This document shows positions 19,765 to 28,879 of a stretch of 64,000 nt of DNA, one piece after another; position 1 is the stretch's first letter; every line of letters begins with the position of its first letter. The notes below the pieces were generated by a model that saw only the letters and a list, made by a program, of their open reading frames with translations, ran no database searches and was not told the DNA's origin. The stretch is from Shinella sumterensis (GTDB taxonomy: Bacteria; Pseudomonadota; Alphaproteobacteria; Rhizobiales; Rhizobiaceae), in assembly GCF_004514425.2 (NCBI RefSeq), contig NZ_MYFN02000007.1, positions 186,001 through 250,000 of the forward strand, given 5' to 3'. Position numbers and translations under genes: made by a program.

Positions 19765-21300
19765 ATGACGAAACGCCCTGCCCGCCGTCTGCTCGCGGTT
19801 TTCGCCGCGGTCGCCGTGTCGGCAGGCGTTTTTGCGCTTGGGGCGGCGCATTCCTCCGGGCGCGCCCGGGACGATCTCTCCGCAAAGGACAAAAAGCGCG
19901 TCGAGGCGGCGACCGCCCTGACCACCGATTTTTCCAAGGCGGAGCAGTACGAGGCGATGTCCGGCGGGGCCGCGACGTCGCTCGCCCGTACGGACATCAA
20001 CAGCTTCTCGCATTTTTCCGAAAACATCACCTTCGAGGAACGCGAGAGCTTCAAGCTCGGCAACGCCCTCTTCCAGAAGCTCTGGGTCTCCTCGCCCTCC
20101 TCCACGCAGGCCTCCGACGGGCTCGGCCCGCTCTACAATGCGCGCTCCTGCCAGACCTGTCATATCCGCGACGGCCGCGGCCATCCGCCGGAAGGCGCGG
20201 CCGATGCCACCTCCATGTTCCTGCGGCTTGCCCGCCCGGCGCGCACGCAAGACGAAAAGGCCGCCCTCGCCAGTTTCGGCCAGATGAGCCTGCCTGATCC
20301 CATCTACGGACGCCAGTTGCAGGATCAGGCCGTGCCCGGCCTCAAGGCAGAGGGACGCATGGCCGTCACCTATACCGAGGAACCGGTGACGCTTGCCGGC
20401 GGCGAGATGGTCATGCTGCGCCGGCCGCATTACTCCGTCACCGATCTCGCCTATGGTGATCTCGACCCGGCCACGACGCTGTCGCCGCGCGTCACCCAGC
20501 CGATGCTCGGCCTCGGGCTGATCCAGGCGATCCACGAGGCCGATATCCGCGCGCTTGCCGACCCTGACGATGCGAATGGCGACGGCATCCGCGGCCGCGC
20601 GGCCATCGCCATCGATCCCGCGACCGGCAAGCAGGCGCTCGGCCGTTTCGGCTGGAAGGCGCAGTCTGCCACGGTGCGCCGGCAGAGCGCGGAAGCCTTC
20701 GCCTTCGATATCGGCATCTCGACGCCGGAGGTGCCGTTGCACCAGGGCGATTGCACGCCCGCGCAGACCGCCTGCCTGGAACGGCCGAACGGCGTGCAGC
20801 CGCGCCTCGGCGACGTGGAGGCGCCGCCGCCGGTCATGGACCTCGTCACCTTCTATGCCGAAAACCTCGCCGTGCCCGCGCGGCGCAAGGCGAGTTTCCC
20901 CGAAACGCTGGCCGGCAAGCGCGTCTTCTACGAGACGGGCTGCGTGTCCTGCCACCATCCGAAATTCGTGACGCGGCGCGATGCCGACAACAAGGCCCAT
21001 GCCTTCCAGCTGATCTGGCCCTATTCCGATTTCCTGCTGCACGACATGGGCGACGGCCTTGCCGACGGGCAGGCAGTCGGCATTGCCACCGGCCGCGACT
21101 GGCGTACCCCGCCGCTCTGGGGCATCGGCCTTACAAAAACCGTCAACGGTCATACGTTCTTCCTGCATGACGGGCGCGCCCGCAACCTCACCGAGGCCAT
21201 CCTGTGGCACGGCGGGGAGGCCCAGGCGGCGCGCGACCGCTTCGCCGCGCTGGAAAAACACGACCGCGACGCCCTTCTGACCTTCCTGGAGAGCCTCTGA
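19765..21300 (+). CDS. Di-haem oxidoreductase (DUF1111), putative periplasmic
   Basis: A 511-residue exported c-type cytochrome of the DUF1111 family, earlier called putative thiol oxidoreductase with two haem sites and related to di-haem peroxidases. The signal anchor spans about residues 9-27. Haem motifs are C129-QTC-H133 and C393-VSC-H397. A calcium-like DPDDANGDGIRGRA loop and PPLWGIGLTKTVNGHTFFLHDGRARNLTEAI, with FLHDGRA typical of the family, follow. It probably passes electrons linked to iron handling by the flanking imelysins (inference). Its stop overlaps the next ATG (TGATG). Confidence 0.93.
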   Translation: MTKRPARRLLAVFAAVAVSAGVFALGAAHSSGRARDDLSAKDKKRVEAATALTTDFSKAEQYEAMSGGAATSLARTDINSFSHFSENITFEERESFKLGNALFQKLWVSSPSSTQASDGLGPLYNARSCQTCHIRDGRGHPPEGAADATSMFLRLARPARTQDEKAALASFGQMSLPDPIYGRQLQDQAVPGLKAEGRMAVTYTEEPVTLAGGEMVMLRRPHYSVTDLAYGDLDPATTLSPRVTQPMLGLGLIQAIHEADIRALADPDDANGDGIRGRAAIAIDPATGKQALGRFGWKAQSATVRRQSAEAFAFDIGISTPEVPLHQGDCTPAQTACLERPNGVQPRLGDVEAPPPVMDLVTFYAENLAVPARRKASFPETLAGKRVFYETGCVSCHHPKFVTRRDADNKAHAFQLIWPYSDFLLHDMGDGLADGQAVGIATGRDWRTPPLWGIGLTKTVNGHTFFLHDGRARNLTEAILWHGGEAQAARDRFAALEKHDRDALLTFLESL

Positions 21301-22469
21301 TGATCCGGCGCCTTTCTTTCCTCCGCTTTTCCCTGCGCCCGCGGCTAAAGCCGGGCAAACCCCGGATAGCCACTCTGCTTCTCGCCGCCTGCCTTACGGT
21401 CACCGCCACGCTTCCCGCACTGGCGCAGGAGGGCACCGCGCCGGTGCCGCCTGATCTCACCGATGAAAACGTCGTCGGCGTGATGACCAAGGCCGTGGAC
21501 GAGGTCATCCGCCCCGGCTACCGCGCCTTCCACACCTCCGCCGGCGCGCTCGCCAAGGCGACCGATGCCTTCTGCGCAGCCCCGTCCGCCGAAGCGCGGC
21601 AGGCGGTCGACACGGCGTTTCGCCAGGCGGTCGCCGACTGGGGCCGCATCGAGATCGTGCGCATCGGCCCCGTGCTCGACGACAACCGCTTCGAACGCAT
21701 CCTCTTCTATCCCGACCGCAAGAGCACCGGCCTGAAGCAGGTGCAGGCGCTTCTTCAAAAGCAGGATCCGGCGGATGCCGACGCCGCCACGATGGGCGCC
21801 AGGAGCGTCGCCATCCAGGGCTTCGGCGCGCTGGAATTCGCGCTCTACGGCACGGGCGCCGACGCGCTGATGGCCGGGCCGGACGGCTTCCGCTGCCGTT
21901 ACGCCGCCGCCGTCGCCAGCCATATCGAAAAGACGGCGGGGCAGCTCGTCGCCGCCTGGGATGCGCCCGACGGCGTGCAGCGCGACTGGAAACACCCCGG
22001 CCCGCAGAACCCGGTCTTCCGCACCGGCCGCGAGGCCATGACCGCGCTGCTCGGCATCCTCGTGCACGGTGCGGAGGCGGTGCGCGACCAGCGCATCGAG
22101 ACCTTCTACCGGCACGGCGGCATCGCGCGCCCGAAATCGGCGCTGTTCTGGCGCTCCGGCAACACCTGGGTGTCGATCGGCGCCAATATCGACGGCCTGC
22201 GCGCGCTGTTCGACACGTCGGGCATGGCCGGCCTCATCGATCCCGGCTTCGTGTCCATCGGCGGCAATATCGATTTCGTGCTGAAGGCGCTGGCGCGCGT
22301 CACGCCGACCATCGATCCCGATATCGAAAAGGCGGTGTCGACGCCCGAGGAACAGCAGAAGATCGCCTTCCTGCTCGTCAATTCCCGTGACCTGATCGAG
22401 CGGCTGAACGGCGAATACGGCACGGCCATGGGGCTGGGCGCCGGCTTCTCCTTCGCGGACGGCGACTGA
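21300..22469 (+). CDS. Second imelysin family periplasmic protein
   Basis: A 389-residue secreted imelysin-type protein, distinct from the first copy. A basic N-terminus and a hydrophobic stretch end LPALAQ-E near 43. The position matching GxHxxE reads G174-F-G-A-L-E179, so the histidine is replaced by glycine, which I recall as usual for this subgroup. ATGA overlaps couple it to both neighbours. It probably partners the first imelysin and the di-haem protein in the periplasm. The ligand is unknown. Confidence 0.88.
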   Translation: MIRRLSFLRFSLRPRLKPGKPRIATLLLAACLTVTATLPALAQEGTAPVPPDLTDENVVGVMTKAVDEVIRPGYRAFHTSAGALAKATDAFCAAPSAEARQAVDTAFRQAVADWGRIEIVRIGPVLDDNRFERILFYPDRKSTGLKQVQALLQKQDPADADAATMGARSVAIQGFGALEFALYGTGADALMAGPDGFRCRYAAAVASHIEKTAGQLVAAWDAPDGVQRDWKHPGPQNPVFRTGREAMTALLGILVHGAEAVRDQRIETFYRHGGIARPKSALFWRSGNTWVSIGANIDGLRALFDTSGMAGLIDPGFVSIGGNIDFVLKALARVTPTIDPDIEKAVSTPEEQQKIAFLLVNSRDLIERLNGEYGTAMGLGAGFSFADGD

Positions 22470-23572
22470 TGCGCGCGGCGGGCCGGTCCAGTGCGGCCAT
22501 CGAGCGCCGCGCCTTCCTGCGCATGGCGGGCGTGGCCTTCGTCGCCGCGCTCGCGCCGCGCCCATCCTTCGCCCTGTCGCGCACCGATGCGGTCTTCGCC
22601 TCCGGCTACCGCGACCGCGACGGCACGTTCGGCATCGCCGTGCTTACCGAGGACGGCACCGTCATCGACCGCACGCCGCTTCCCGCCCGCAGCCACGGCA
22701 TGGCCTTTTCGCCCGTCACCGGCCATCTCGTCGCCTTCGCACGGCGGCCCGGCACCTTCGCGCTGGTGATCGACCGCACGGGCCGGGCCGAGCCCGTCGC
22801 CATCGCGGCTGCCGAGGACCGGCATTTCTTCGGCCACGGCTGCTTTTCGCCGGACGGGCGGCTGCTCTATGCCAGCGAAAACGATTTCGACAACCGCCGC
22901 GGCGTCATCGGCCTTTACGACGCCCGCGACGGCTACCGCCGCATCGGCGAGTACCAGACCTACGGCATCGGCACCCATGACCTTTCGGTCAGCGACGACG
23001 GCAGGCTGTTGATCGCGGCCAATGGCGGCATCGAGACCCACCCGGATTTCGGCCGCACCAAGCTCAATCTCGACCATATGGAGCCCTCGCTCGCGCTGAT
23101 CGACGCGGCGAGCGGCGCGCTCGTCGAACGCCACGCCCTGCCGGAAAAGCTGCGCCGGCTTTCGACCCGCCACATCGATCTCGACGACAAGGGCCGCATC
23201 TGGTTCGCCTGCCAGTACGAGGGGCCGCGCAACGACCTGCCGCCGCTCGTCGGCCATTTCGGCAAGGGCGAGGACCTGACATTCCTCTCGCTGCCGGCGG
23301 AAACGACGATCGGGCTTGCCAACTATGTCGGCGCCATCGCCGTCAACCGAAGCGAGGGCCTCATCGGTCTCACCTCGCCGAACGGCGGGCGCTTCGTCGT
23401 GCTGGAGGCAGACAGCGGCCGGGTCATCCGGGACGAAGGCGTCGCGGATGCCGCCGGCATCGCCGCCGCGCCGCACGGTTTTGCCGTCTCCTCCTATGAC
23501 GGCCACTTCGCCGGACGGCGCGAGCCCGTAGCCTGGGACCAGCACATCGCGAAACTCTCGGCTAGCCGCTGA
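22469..23572 (+). CDS. DUF1513 beta-propeller protein with Tat signal
   Basis: A 367-residue DUF1513 protein. The N-terminus RRAFLRMAGVAFVAALAP is a twin-arginine signal followed by a hydrophobic core, so it is exported folded, perhaps with a cofactor or metal. The rest shows beta-propeller features: repeated GHL/FSPDGRLLYASEN, LSVSDDGRLLIAANGG and THPDFGRTKLN. It overlaps the second imelysin stop (ATGA) and closes the operon. The function is unknown; genomic association with imelysin and DUF1111 proteins is known in proteobacteria. Confidence 0.9.
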   Translation: MRAAGRSSAAIERRAFLRMAGVAFVAALAPRPSFALSRTDAVFASGYRDRDGTFGIAVLTEDGTVIDRTPLPARSHGMAFSPVTGHLVAFARRPGTFALVIDRTGRAEPVAIAAAEDRHFFGHGCFSPDGRLLYASENDFDNRRGVIGLYDARDGYRRIGEYQTYGIGTHDLSVSDDGRLLIAANGGIETHPDFGRTKLNLDHMEPSLALIDAASGALVERHALPEKLRRLSTRHIDLDDKGRIWFACQYEGPRNDLPPLVGHFGKGEDLTFLSLPAETTIGLANYVGAIAVNRSEGLIGLTSPNGGRFVVLEADSGRVIRDEGVADAAGIAAAPHGFAVSSYDGHFAGRREPVAWDQHIAKLSASR

Positions 23573-23614
23573 ATCCATGTGGACGACGCGCCGGAGCGCG
23601 CTACTTTGCGCAGC

Positions 23615-24070
23615 ATGAGCAACAAGACCCTGACCTATCTCGTCTTCATCGTCGTCGTTCTCGGCGGCGGCCTCTTCATCGGCGCCAACAACGTGCCGGG
23701 CGAATGGTATCAATCCCTCGCCAAGCCGTCGTTCAACCCGCCGAACTGGGTCTTCGCGCCGGTCTGGAGCATCCTCTATGTCATCATCGGCGCGGTCGGC
23801 GCGCGGACCTGGCTTTCCTTCCGCCGCACGATGGCGATGCGGCTGTGGTTTGCCCAGCTCATCCTCAACTTCGCCTGGTCGCCGCTGTTCTTCGGCCTGC
23901 GCGATCCCTCCTCCGCGCTCATCGTCATCCTCGGCCTCTTGGTCGCCGTCATCGGCTTCATGGCCGCCTCCTGGCGGCAGGATCGCACGGCATCCCTGCT
24001 GTTTACGCCCTACCTTGCCTGGGTCGCCTTCGCGACGGCGCTCAACACCGCCATCGTCACGCTGAACTGA
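23615..24070 (+). CDS. tspO: TspO/MBR family tryptophan-rich sensory protein
   Basis: A 151-residue inner- or outer-membrane protein with five helices, homologous to the mitochondrial translocator protein. It binds porphyrins and in Rhodobacter modulates tetrapyrrole output. Family motifs include WYQSLAKPSFNPPNWVFAPVWSILYVIIGA, split by the first loop, and LNFAWSPLFFGLRDP. The ATG at 23615 gives the normal N-terminus; an upstream extension to 23579 is poor. It follows the putative iron/haem cluster by 42 bp, which fits a haem theme but is only positional. Confidence 0.93.
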   Translation: MSNKTLTYLVFIVVVLGGGLFIGANNVPGEWYQSLAKPSFNPPNWVFAPVWSILYVIIGAVGARTWLSFRRTMAMRLWFAQLILNFAWSPLFFGLRDPSSALIVILGLLVAVIGFMAASWRQDRTASLLFTPYLAWVAFATALNTAIVTLN

Positions 24071-24166
24071 CACGCGTCCCATCATGACGCTTGCAGTGCA
24101 GCATCGGCCATGCAACCTTCCGCCTGTCCCGCTTTCGGCCGGCGCGCCGGCAACCGTGTGAGTATC

Positions 24167-24616
24167 ATGACAGGCTTTCCACCGTCGGGTTTCGCCGACC
24201 GCATCGCCAGGAGTTTCGAGCGTCAGGCCGCCATGCGCCTGATCGGCGCGGAGCTCACCCGCATTTCCCACGGCACGGTGGAAATCGAGCTTCCCTTCGA
24301 CGAGAAGCTGACGCAGCAGCACGGCTTCCTGCATGCCGGCATCATTTCCGCCGCGCTCGACGCGGCCTGCGGCTACGCCGCCTATTCCGTCATCGATCCC
24401 GATGCCTCGATCCTCACCATCGAATTCAAGGTCAACCTCATGTCGCCGGGGCGCGGCGAGCGCTTCCTGTTCCGTGGCGAGGTCACCAAGCCGGGCTCCA
24501 ACATCATCGTCGCCGACGGGCGCGGCTATGCCGTTTCCGATGGCCCGGCCAAGCTGATCGCGTCCATGACGGGCACGATGATGGTGGTGCGCGGACGCGA
24601 GGACGTTGCGGGATGA
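24167..24616 (+). CDS. PaaI-type hotdog-fold thioesterase
   Basis: A 149-residue protein of the PaaI thioesterase family, which hydrolyses acyl- or aryl-CoA. The hotdog motif HGFLHAGIISAALDAACGYAA carries the HGG-like active loop, and FKVNLMSPGRGERF is the following strand. The frame is open from 24110, but the ATG at 24167 seems closest to the domain start; the exact start is uncertain. Its TGA overlaps the ATG of the next gene, so the two are coupled. Confidence 0.85.
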   Translation: MTGFPPSGFADRIARSFERQAAMRLIGAELTRISHGTVEIELPFDEKLTQQHGFLHAGIISAALDAACGYAAYSVIDPDASILTIEFKVNLMSPGRGERFLFRGEVTKPGSNIIVADGRGYAVSDGPAKLIASMTGTMMVVRGREDVAG

Positions 24617-25257
24617 GCTTCACCATCAAGTCCGTCGGCAACCATCGTGTCCTCTATGTCATGGCCGTGGATGCCGAATATGGCCCGCATCTGAAATCGC
24701 GCATCACGCCGCTCCTGACCGGCGTCGGCCCCGTCGAGGCCGCCGTGCAGCTGACCTTGGCGCTCAGCCATCTCGCGGCGGAAGCGCGCCTGCCGGATTT
24801 CGTCGTCTCGCTCGGTTCGGCCGGCTCCGCCACGCTGGAGCAGACCGGCATCTACCAGGCCACCTCGGTTTCCTACCGCGACATGGACGCCTCGGCCATC
24901 GGCTTTACCAAGGGCGCCACGCCCTTTCTCGCCCTGCCGGCGGAGGTGCCGCTTCCCGCGCGCATTCCCGGCATCGCCGAAGCGCGGCTTTCCACCGGCG
25001 CCAATATCGTCTCGGGCGCTGCCCATGCGGCCATCGATGCCGACATGGTGGAGATGGAGACCTACGGGGCGCTGCGCGCCTGCCAGGCCTTCGGCGTGCG
25101 GCTCATCGGCCTGCGCGGCATTTCCGACGGCAAGACCGAGCTCAGCCATATCGGCGACTGGACGCAGTACCTCGGCGTCATCGACGAAAAGCTCGCCGTG
25201 GCGGTCGACCGGCTGGAAGCGTCGTTGCGCGACGGCACGATCGTGCTGAAAGGCTGA
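24613..25257 (+). CDS. 5'-Methylthioadenosine/S-adenosylhomocysteine nucleosidase
   Basis: A 214-residue PNP/UDP-family nucleosidase that cleaves MTA and SAH to adenine and a thioribose or ribosyl product. This supports methionine salvage and methylation turnover. Visible features are LLTGVGPVEAAVQL, VSLGSAGSA, and VEMETYGALRAC with the catalytic Glu block, followed by GISDGK, the aspartate motif. It overlaps the thioesterase by four bases (ATGA). The adenine it frees feeds purine salvage, and guaA lies 54 bp downstream. Confidence 0.9.
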   Translation: MSFTIKSVGNHRVLYVMAVDAEYGPHLKSRITPLLTGVGPVEAAVQLTLALSHLAAEARLPDFVVSLGSAGSATLEQTGIYQATSVSYRDMDASAIGFTKGATPFLALPAEVPLPARIPGIAEARLSTGANIVSGAAHAAIDADMVEMETYGALRACQAFGVRLIGLRGISDGKTELSHIGDWTQYLGVIDEKLAVAVDRLEASLRDGTIVLKG

Positions 25258-25311
25258 AAATCCGGCCTGTCCCCGGTTGCGCGTCGCACGGATATTCATT
25301 AAAGGCTCGCC

Positions 25312-26874
25312 ATGACCCAGACAGCCCATCCCGACAGCGTTCTCATCATCGATTTCGGCAGCCAGGTGACCCAGCTCATCGGGCGGCGCGTGCGCGAAGC
25401 AGGCGTCTACTGCGAGATCATCCCCTTCCAGTCGGCGGAAGAAGCCTTCCACCGCATGAAGCCGAAGGCGATCATCTTTTCCGGCGGCCCCGCCTCGGTT
25501 CTCGACCAGGGCAGCCCGCGCGCGCCGCAGGTGGTTTTCGATTCCGGCCTGCCGATCCTCGGCATCTGCTACGGCCAGCAGACGCTGAGCCTGCAGCTCG
25601 GCGGCACCGTCGAAGGCGGCCATGCCCGCGAGTTCGGCCGCGCCGACGTCGAGATCCTGAAGTCCAGCCCGCTTTTCGAGGGCTTCTGGGACGTCGGCCA
25701 AAAATATCCGGTCTGGATGAGCCACGGCGACCGCGTCACCAAGGCGCCCGAGGGCTTCGAGGTCATCGGCACGTCGGAAAACGCGCCCTTCGCCATCTGC
25801 GTCAACGAGGCGAAGCGCTACTACACCACGATGTTCCACCCGGAAGTGGTGCACACACCGGATGGTGCCAAGCTGCTGTCGAACTTCGTGCACAAGATCG
25901 CCGGCATCAAGGGCGACTGGTCGATGTCGGCCTACCGCGCCCGCGCCGTGGAAGCGATCCGCGAGCAGGTCGGCGACAAGCGCGTCATCTGCGCGCTTTC
26001 GGGCGGCGTCGACAGTTCCGTGGCGGCGCTCCTCATCCATGAGGCCGTCGGCGAGCAGCTCACCTGCATCCTCGTCGACCACGGCCTGATGCGCAAGAAC
26101 GAGGCGGCCGATGTCGTCGCCATGTTCCGCGAGCACTACAACCTTCATCTCATCCATGTCGATGCCGTCGACCGCTTCGTCGGCGAGCTGGAAGGCGTTT
26201 CGGATCCCGAGACCAAGCGCAAGATCATCGGGCGCCTGTTCATCGAGGTGTTCGAGGAGGAAGCGAAGAAGCTCGGCGGCGCGGAATTCCTCGCGCAGGG
26301 CACGCTTTACCCCGATGTCATCGAAAGCGTGTCGTTCACCGGCGGCCCGTCGGTCACGATCAAATCGCACCACAATGTCGGCGGCCTGCCCGAGCGCATG
26401 AACATGAAGCTCGTGGAGCCGCTGCGCGAACTCTTCAAGGACGAGGTGCGCGTGCTCGGCCGCGAACTCGGCCTGCCCGACTCGTTCATCGGCCGCCACC
26501 CGTTCCCGGGTCCGGGCCTTGCCATCCGCTGCCCGGGCGGCATCACCCGCGACAAGCTGGAGATCCTGCGCGAAGCCGACGCGATCTATCTCGACGAAAT
26601 CCGCAAGGCGGGCCTCTACGACAAGATCTGGCAGGCCTTCGCCGTGCTGCTGCCCGTCCAGACCGTCGGTGTCATGGGCGACGGCCGCACCTATGAATTC
26701 GTCTGCGCGCTGCGCGCCGTCACCTCCGTCGACGGCATGACCGCCGACTTCTACCATTACGACATGAACTTCCTCGGCCGCGCCGCGACCCGCATCATCA
26801 ACGAAGTCCGCGGCATCAACCGCGTCGTCTACGACGTGACCTCGAAACCGCCGGGCACGATCGAGTGGGAATAA
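25312..26874 (+). CDS. guaA: GMP synthase (glutamine-hydrolysing)
   Basis: Converts XMP to GMP with glutamine as nitrogen donor, in the cytoplasm. It has 520 residues. The class I amidotransferase domain carries the nucleophile C86 in GICYGQQ. The ATP pyrophosphatase domain has the P-loop SGGVDSS at 230-236, and the C-terminal dimer domain ends [10 protein letters not shown] strong convergent terminator follows the stop. The 54-bp gap to the nucleosidase allows either an own promoter or read-through. Confidence 0.98.
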   Translation: MTQTAHPDSVLIIDFGSQVTQLIGRRVREAGVYCEIIPFQSAEEAFHRMKPKAIIFSGGPASVLDQGSPRAPQVVFDSGLPILGICYGQQTLSLQLGGTVEGGHAREFGRADVEILKSSPLFEGFWDVGQKYPVWMSHGDRVTKAPEGFEVIGTSENAPFAICVNEAKRYYTTMFHPEVVHTPDGAKLLSNFVHKIAGIKGDWSMSAYRARAVEAIREQVGDKRVICALSGGVDSSVAALLIHEAVGEQLTCILVDHGLMRKNEAADVVAMFREHYNLHLIHVDAVDRFVGELEGVSDPETKRKIIGRLFIEVFEEEAKKLGGAEFLAQGTLYPDVIESVSFTGGPSVTIKSHHNVGGLPERMNMKLVEPLRELFKDEVRVLGRELGLPDSFIGRHPFPGPGLAIRCPGGITRDKLEILREADAIYLDEIRKAGLYDKIWQAFAVLLPVQTVGVMGDGRTYEFVCALRAVTSVDGMTADFYHYDMNFLGRAATRIINEVRGINRVVYDVTSKPPGTIEWE

Positions 26875-26878
26875 TGGT

Positions 26879-26914
26879 TTTGTCCCGGCGATAGCCTCTC
26901 ATCGCCGGGACAAA
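26879..26914. terminator. Bidirectional terminator after guaA
   Basis: A perfect 14-bp stem (TTTGTCCCGGCGAT at 26879-26892 with its complement at 26901-26914) and an 8-base loop lie between convergent guaA and the minus-strand membrane gene. The AAA/TTT bases flanking the stem provide a T-run in both directions. Confidence 0.9.
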
Positions 26915-26939
26915 CTTTATCGGGCCATGGCTTTGCGGC

Positions 26940-27431
26940 TCATGTGGCCGCGACAGCCCCGTTCTGCCGCCGCAGGAAAAGGATCTGCGCGGCCAGGCCG
27001 ATGATCAGGATGGCCAGCAGCGTCGCCTGCGCGCCGAGCAGCAGCGGCGAATTCAGATCGGGCGCCAGCGGGTGTCCGTCCGGAACCCGGCGCAGGATTT
27101 CGGTAATGGTCGGCAGCATCAGAAGAAACGCGCTCAGGGTGAGACAGATCGTCTCGACATATCGTGCGAGGCGCGTCTGGCCGAACAGGCGTTGCGCCCC
27201 GTAACCCGCGGCCAGGAACAGGATCGTCGCCCCGGCGATACCGTAGCTCACGGGCTGGTGCGCGACGAGGAAGGCGGTCGCAGCGCCGATCAGCATGGAA
27301 ACGAGATAGATCATGCCCGCGCGCGAGCGCGGGACGATGCGGCCGTGCCGGGCGAACATGTAGAGCGCCACGGGTATGGCCGGCAGGCTGCCGAGCGTAT
27401 GGACCCAGCCGAGGGGAGAAATTCCGAACAT
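26940..27431 (-). CDS. Hypothetical inner-membrane protein under TetR control
   Basis: A 163-residue protein with about five hydrophobic helices. It starts MFGISPLGWVHTLGSLPAIP and has a short basic loop FARHGRIVPRSRAG between helices one and two. I recognise the pattern as a small DUF2306-like membrane family but cannot assign a function. AAAGGA lies nine bases before the ATG. A palindrome upstream (27465-27482) matches the site in front of the TetR gene just upstream, so it is probably that regulator's target. Confidence 0.8.
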   Translation of the reverse strand: MFGISPLGWVHTLGSLPAIPVALYMFARHGRIVPRSRAGMIYLVSMLIGAATAFLVAHQPVSYGIAGATILFLAAGYGAQRLFGQTRLARYVETICLTLSAFLLMLPTITEILRRVPDGHPLAPDLNSPLLLGAQATLLAILIIGLAAQILFLRRQNGAVAAT

Positions 27432-27464
27432 CAAATTGTCCTTTCTGGTGTGAGCGGTTCAACT

Positions 27465-27482
27465 ATCTACTAGTTGGTAGGC
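27465..27482 (-). promoter_or_regulatory. TetR operator upstream of the membrane protein gene
   Basis: TCTACTAGTTGGTAGG-type palindrome with CTAC/GTAG half-sites, 34 bases before the membrane-gene start. It matches the reverse of the site at 28105-28122 at 16 of 18 bases, which makes it a probable binding site of the neighbouring TetR protein. Confidence 0.75.
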
Positions 27483-27519
27483 AATTGGTGTCAGCGTTGC
27501 GCCATTGGAATTGCCGGTT

Positions 27520-28098
27520 TCAGACGGCGATGCGCTCCAGCAGGGAGCGGGAGACCGTGGCGAATGCGGCAGGCTCGCCATAGGCGCGCGCCGAAAGCAT
27601 CGCGCCGTGCACGGCGGCCATGAACAGTTCCGCATTATCGCCAGCCGTGCCGGCCAATGTAAAGCGGTCCTCGGCGGCACCGCGCTCCAGCACGGCGGCG
27701 AGCCAGCCCGAGAGGTGCCGGAAATGGGCGCGGACTTCGAGCGCCACCGCCTCGGGCAAAAGCTGCATCTCGGTGGCGAGCAGCGCGCAGACGCAGAAGG
27801 GGTGCGACGCATCGGCGATGCAGGCCTCCCAATAGCCGAGATAGGCTTCGACCTGCGCGCGCGGATCGGCGACGGCCTGCTCCAGGTTCGCCAGGCCCTG
27901 CCGCGCCTCCTCGCGATACTGCGCGACGACCGCCCGGACGAGATCGGCCTTCGCCGGAAAATGATGGTGGATGCTGGCCTTGCGGATGCCGACGACGGCA
28001 GCGATATCGGCATAACTGAAACCGTTATAGCCGCCGCGCACGAGGAGGGTGCGGGCGCAGCGGAGAATGTCGTCGGCAGTGGAAGGAAGGTTGCTCAT
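27520..28098 (-). CDS. TetR/AcrR family transcriptional regulator
   Basis: A 192-residue repressor. The N-terminal helix-turn-helix is TADDILRCARTLLVRGGYNG followed by FSYADIAAVVGIRKASIHHHF. The C-terminal ligand domain starts PAKADLVRAV and contains CVCALLATE, similar to regulators of the TetR_C family that sense electrophiles or lipids. Cysteines in CVCALLA might be redox-sensitive (speculative). MSNLPS at 28098 is chosen over an extension to 28113. Palindromic sites before itself and before the downstream membrane gene point to self-repression plus one target. Confidence 0.92.
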   Translation of the reverse strand: MSNLPSTADDILRCARTLLVRGGYNGFSYADIAAVVGIRKASIHHHFPAKADLVRAVVAQYREEARQGLANLEQAVADPRAQVEAYLGYWEACIADASHPFCVCALLATEMQLLPEAVALEVRAHFRHLSGWLAAVLERGAAEDRFTLAGTAGDNAELFMAAVHGAMLSARAYGEPAAFATVSRSLLERIAV

Positions 28099-28104
28099 GT
28101 CGCT

Positions 28105-28122
28105 ACCTACCAACTAGTAGGT
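28105..28122 (-). promoter_or_regulatory. TetR operator upstream of its own gene
   Basis: ACCTAC-CAACTA-GTAGGT, a perfect 6-bp inverted repeat with a 6-base spacer, lies six bases before the TetR start. Its near-copy is upstream of the membrane gene (27465-27482). The very short distance suggests that binding would block transcription start or elongation. Confidence 0.78.
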
Positions 28123-28165
28123 CGGAATGCAAGTCCCATCATCCGCCGCACCGCCGTCGACGTCC

Positions 28166-28750
28166 CTAGAAGCCGAAGGACTGCTGCGCCGGTGCGGGCG
28201 GCGCGAAGGAGATGCCCTCCAGCGCCAGCATCTTCAGCTTGGAGGACGAGCCGCCCGGCGCGGAGAAGCCGCCGACCTTGCCGCCGGCGGCGAGCACGCG
28301 GTGGCAGGGAATGATGAGCGCGACGGGATTCTTCGCCATGGCCTGGCCGACCTCGCGCGCCATTTCCGAGCCTGCGCCCAGATCGCGGGCTATCGTGCCG
28401 TAGGTCGTCGTCCTGCCCCATGGCACCCGGCGCGCGGCCTCATAGACCTTCAGGAAGAAATCGCTCCGGCCCGCAAGGTCGAGCGCGACGCCGGTAAAAT
28501 CGACAGCCTCGCCTGCGAAATAGCGCCTCACCGCATCCACGGCGCGGGCGACATCCGGCGGCGGCGCGCCGGTCTCGGCCGCTGTCTCGGCTTCCGTCTC
28601 GGTCTCGGGCAGGCGGCGCAACAGCAGGCGGCGCGTCGTCGCCGCATCCTCGCCCGGCAATTGGAAGCGCACGATGCCGGCCGGGGTCCAGGCGATGCCG
28701 CAGGGGCCGCCAGCCGTGTCGAAGATCAGATAGCGGATATTGCCGGGCAT
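28166..28750 (-). CDS. ogt: Methylated-DNA-[protein]-cysteine S-methyltransferase
   Basis: Removes methyl or alkyl groups from O6-alkylguanine by transfer to its own cysteine. It has 194 residues. The active site is PCHRV with C149, preceded by VPWGRTTTYGTIARDLG, the DNA-binding helix region. An acidic low-complexity insert (ETETEAETAAETG, about 50-61) separates the N-terminal domain from the catalytic domain and looks like a linker. It could be called ogt or ada C-terminal type; no Ada N-domain is present. Confidence 0.94.
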   Translation of the reverse strand: MPGNIRYLIFDTAGGPCGIAWTPAGIVRFQLPGEDAATTRRLLLRRLPETETEAETAAETGAPPPDVARAVDAVRRYFAGEAVDFTGVALDLAGRSDFFLKVYEAARRVPWGRTTTYGTIARDLGAGSEMAREVGQAMAKNPVALIIPCHRVLAAGGKVGGFSAPGGSSSKLKMLALEGISFAPPAPAQQSFGF

Positions 28751-28879
28751 GATCGGTTCCTTTCCGTTTCACCGAAGATCGGGCTTTGGCCCGCCGCTTT
28801 CAACCCGATTCTTGCCGGGGCTTGCGGAACGCGCCATCCCTTCGCATAACCGGGCGAAACGAAGCAGCGAGGGCATGAC

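Noticed and set aside
22106-24334. Long open frame on the minus strand (742 codons) opposite imelysin, DUF1513 and tspO
   Set aside because: It is the antisense shadow of GC-rich genes with clear family motifs; its translation is rich in R, G, D and E with no domain.
24526-26757. Long open frame on the minus strand opposite the nucleosidase and guaA
   Set aside because: guaA and the nucleosidase carry complete catalytic motifs on the plus strand; the antisense frame has none.
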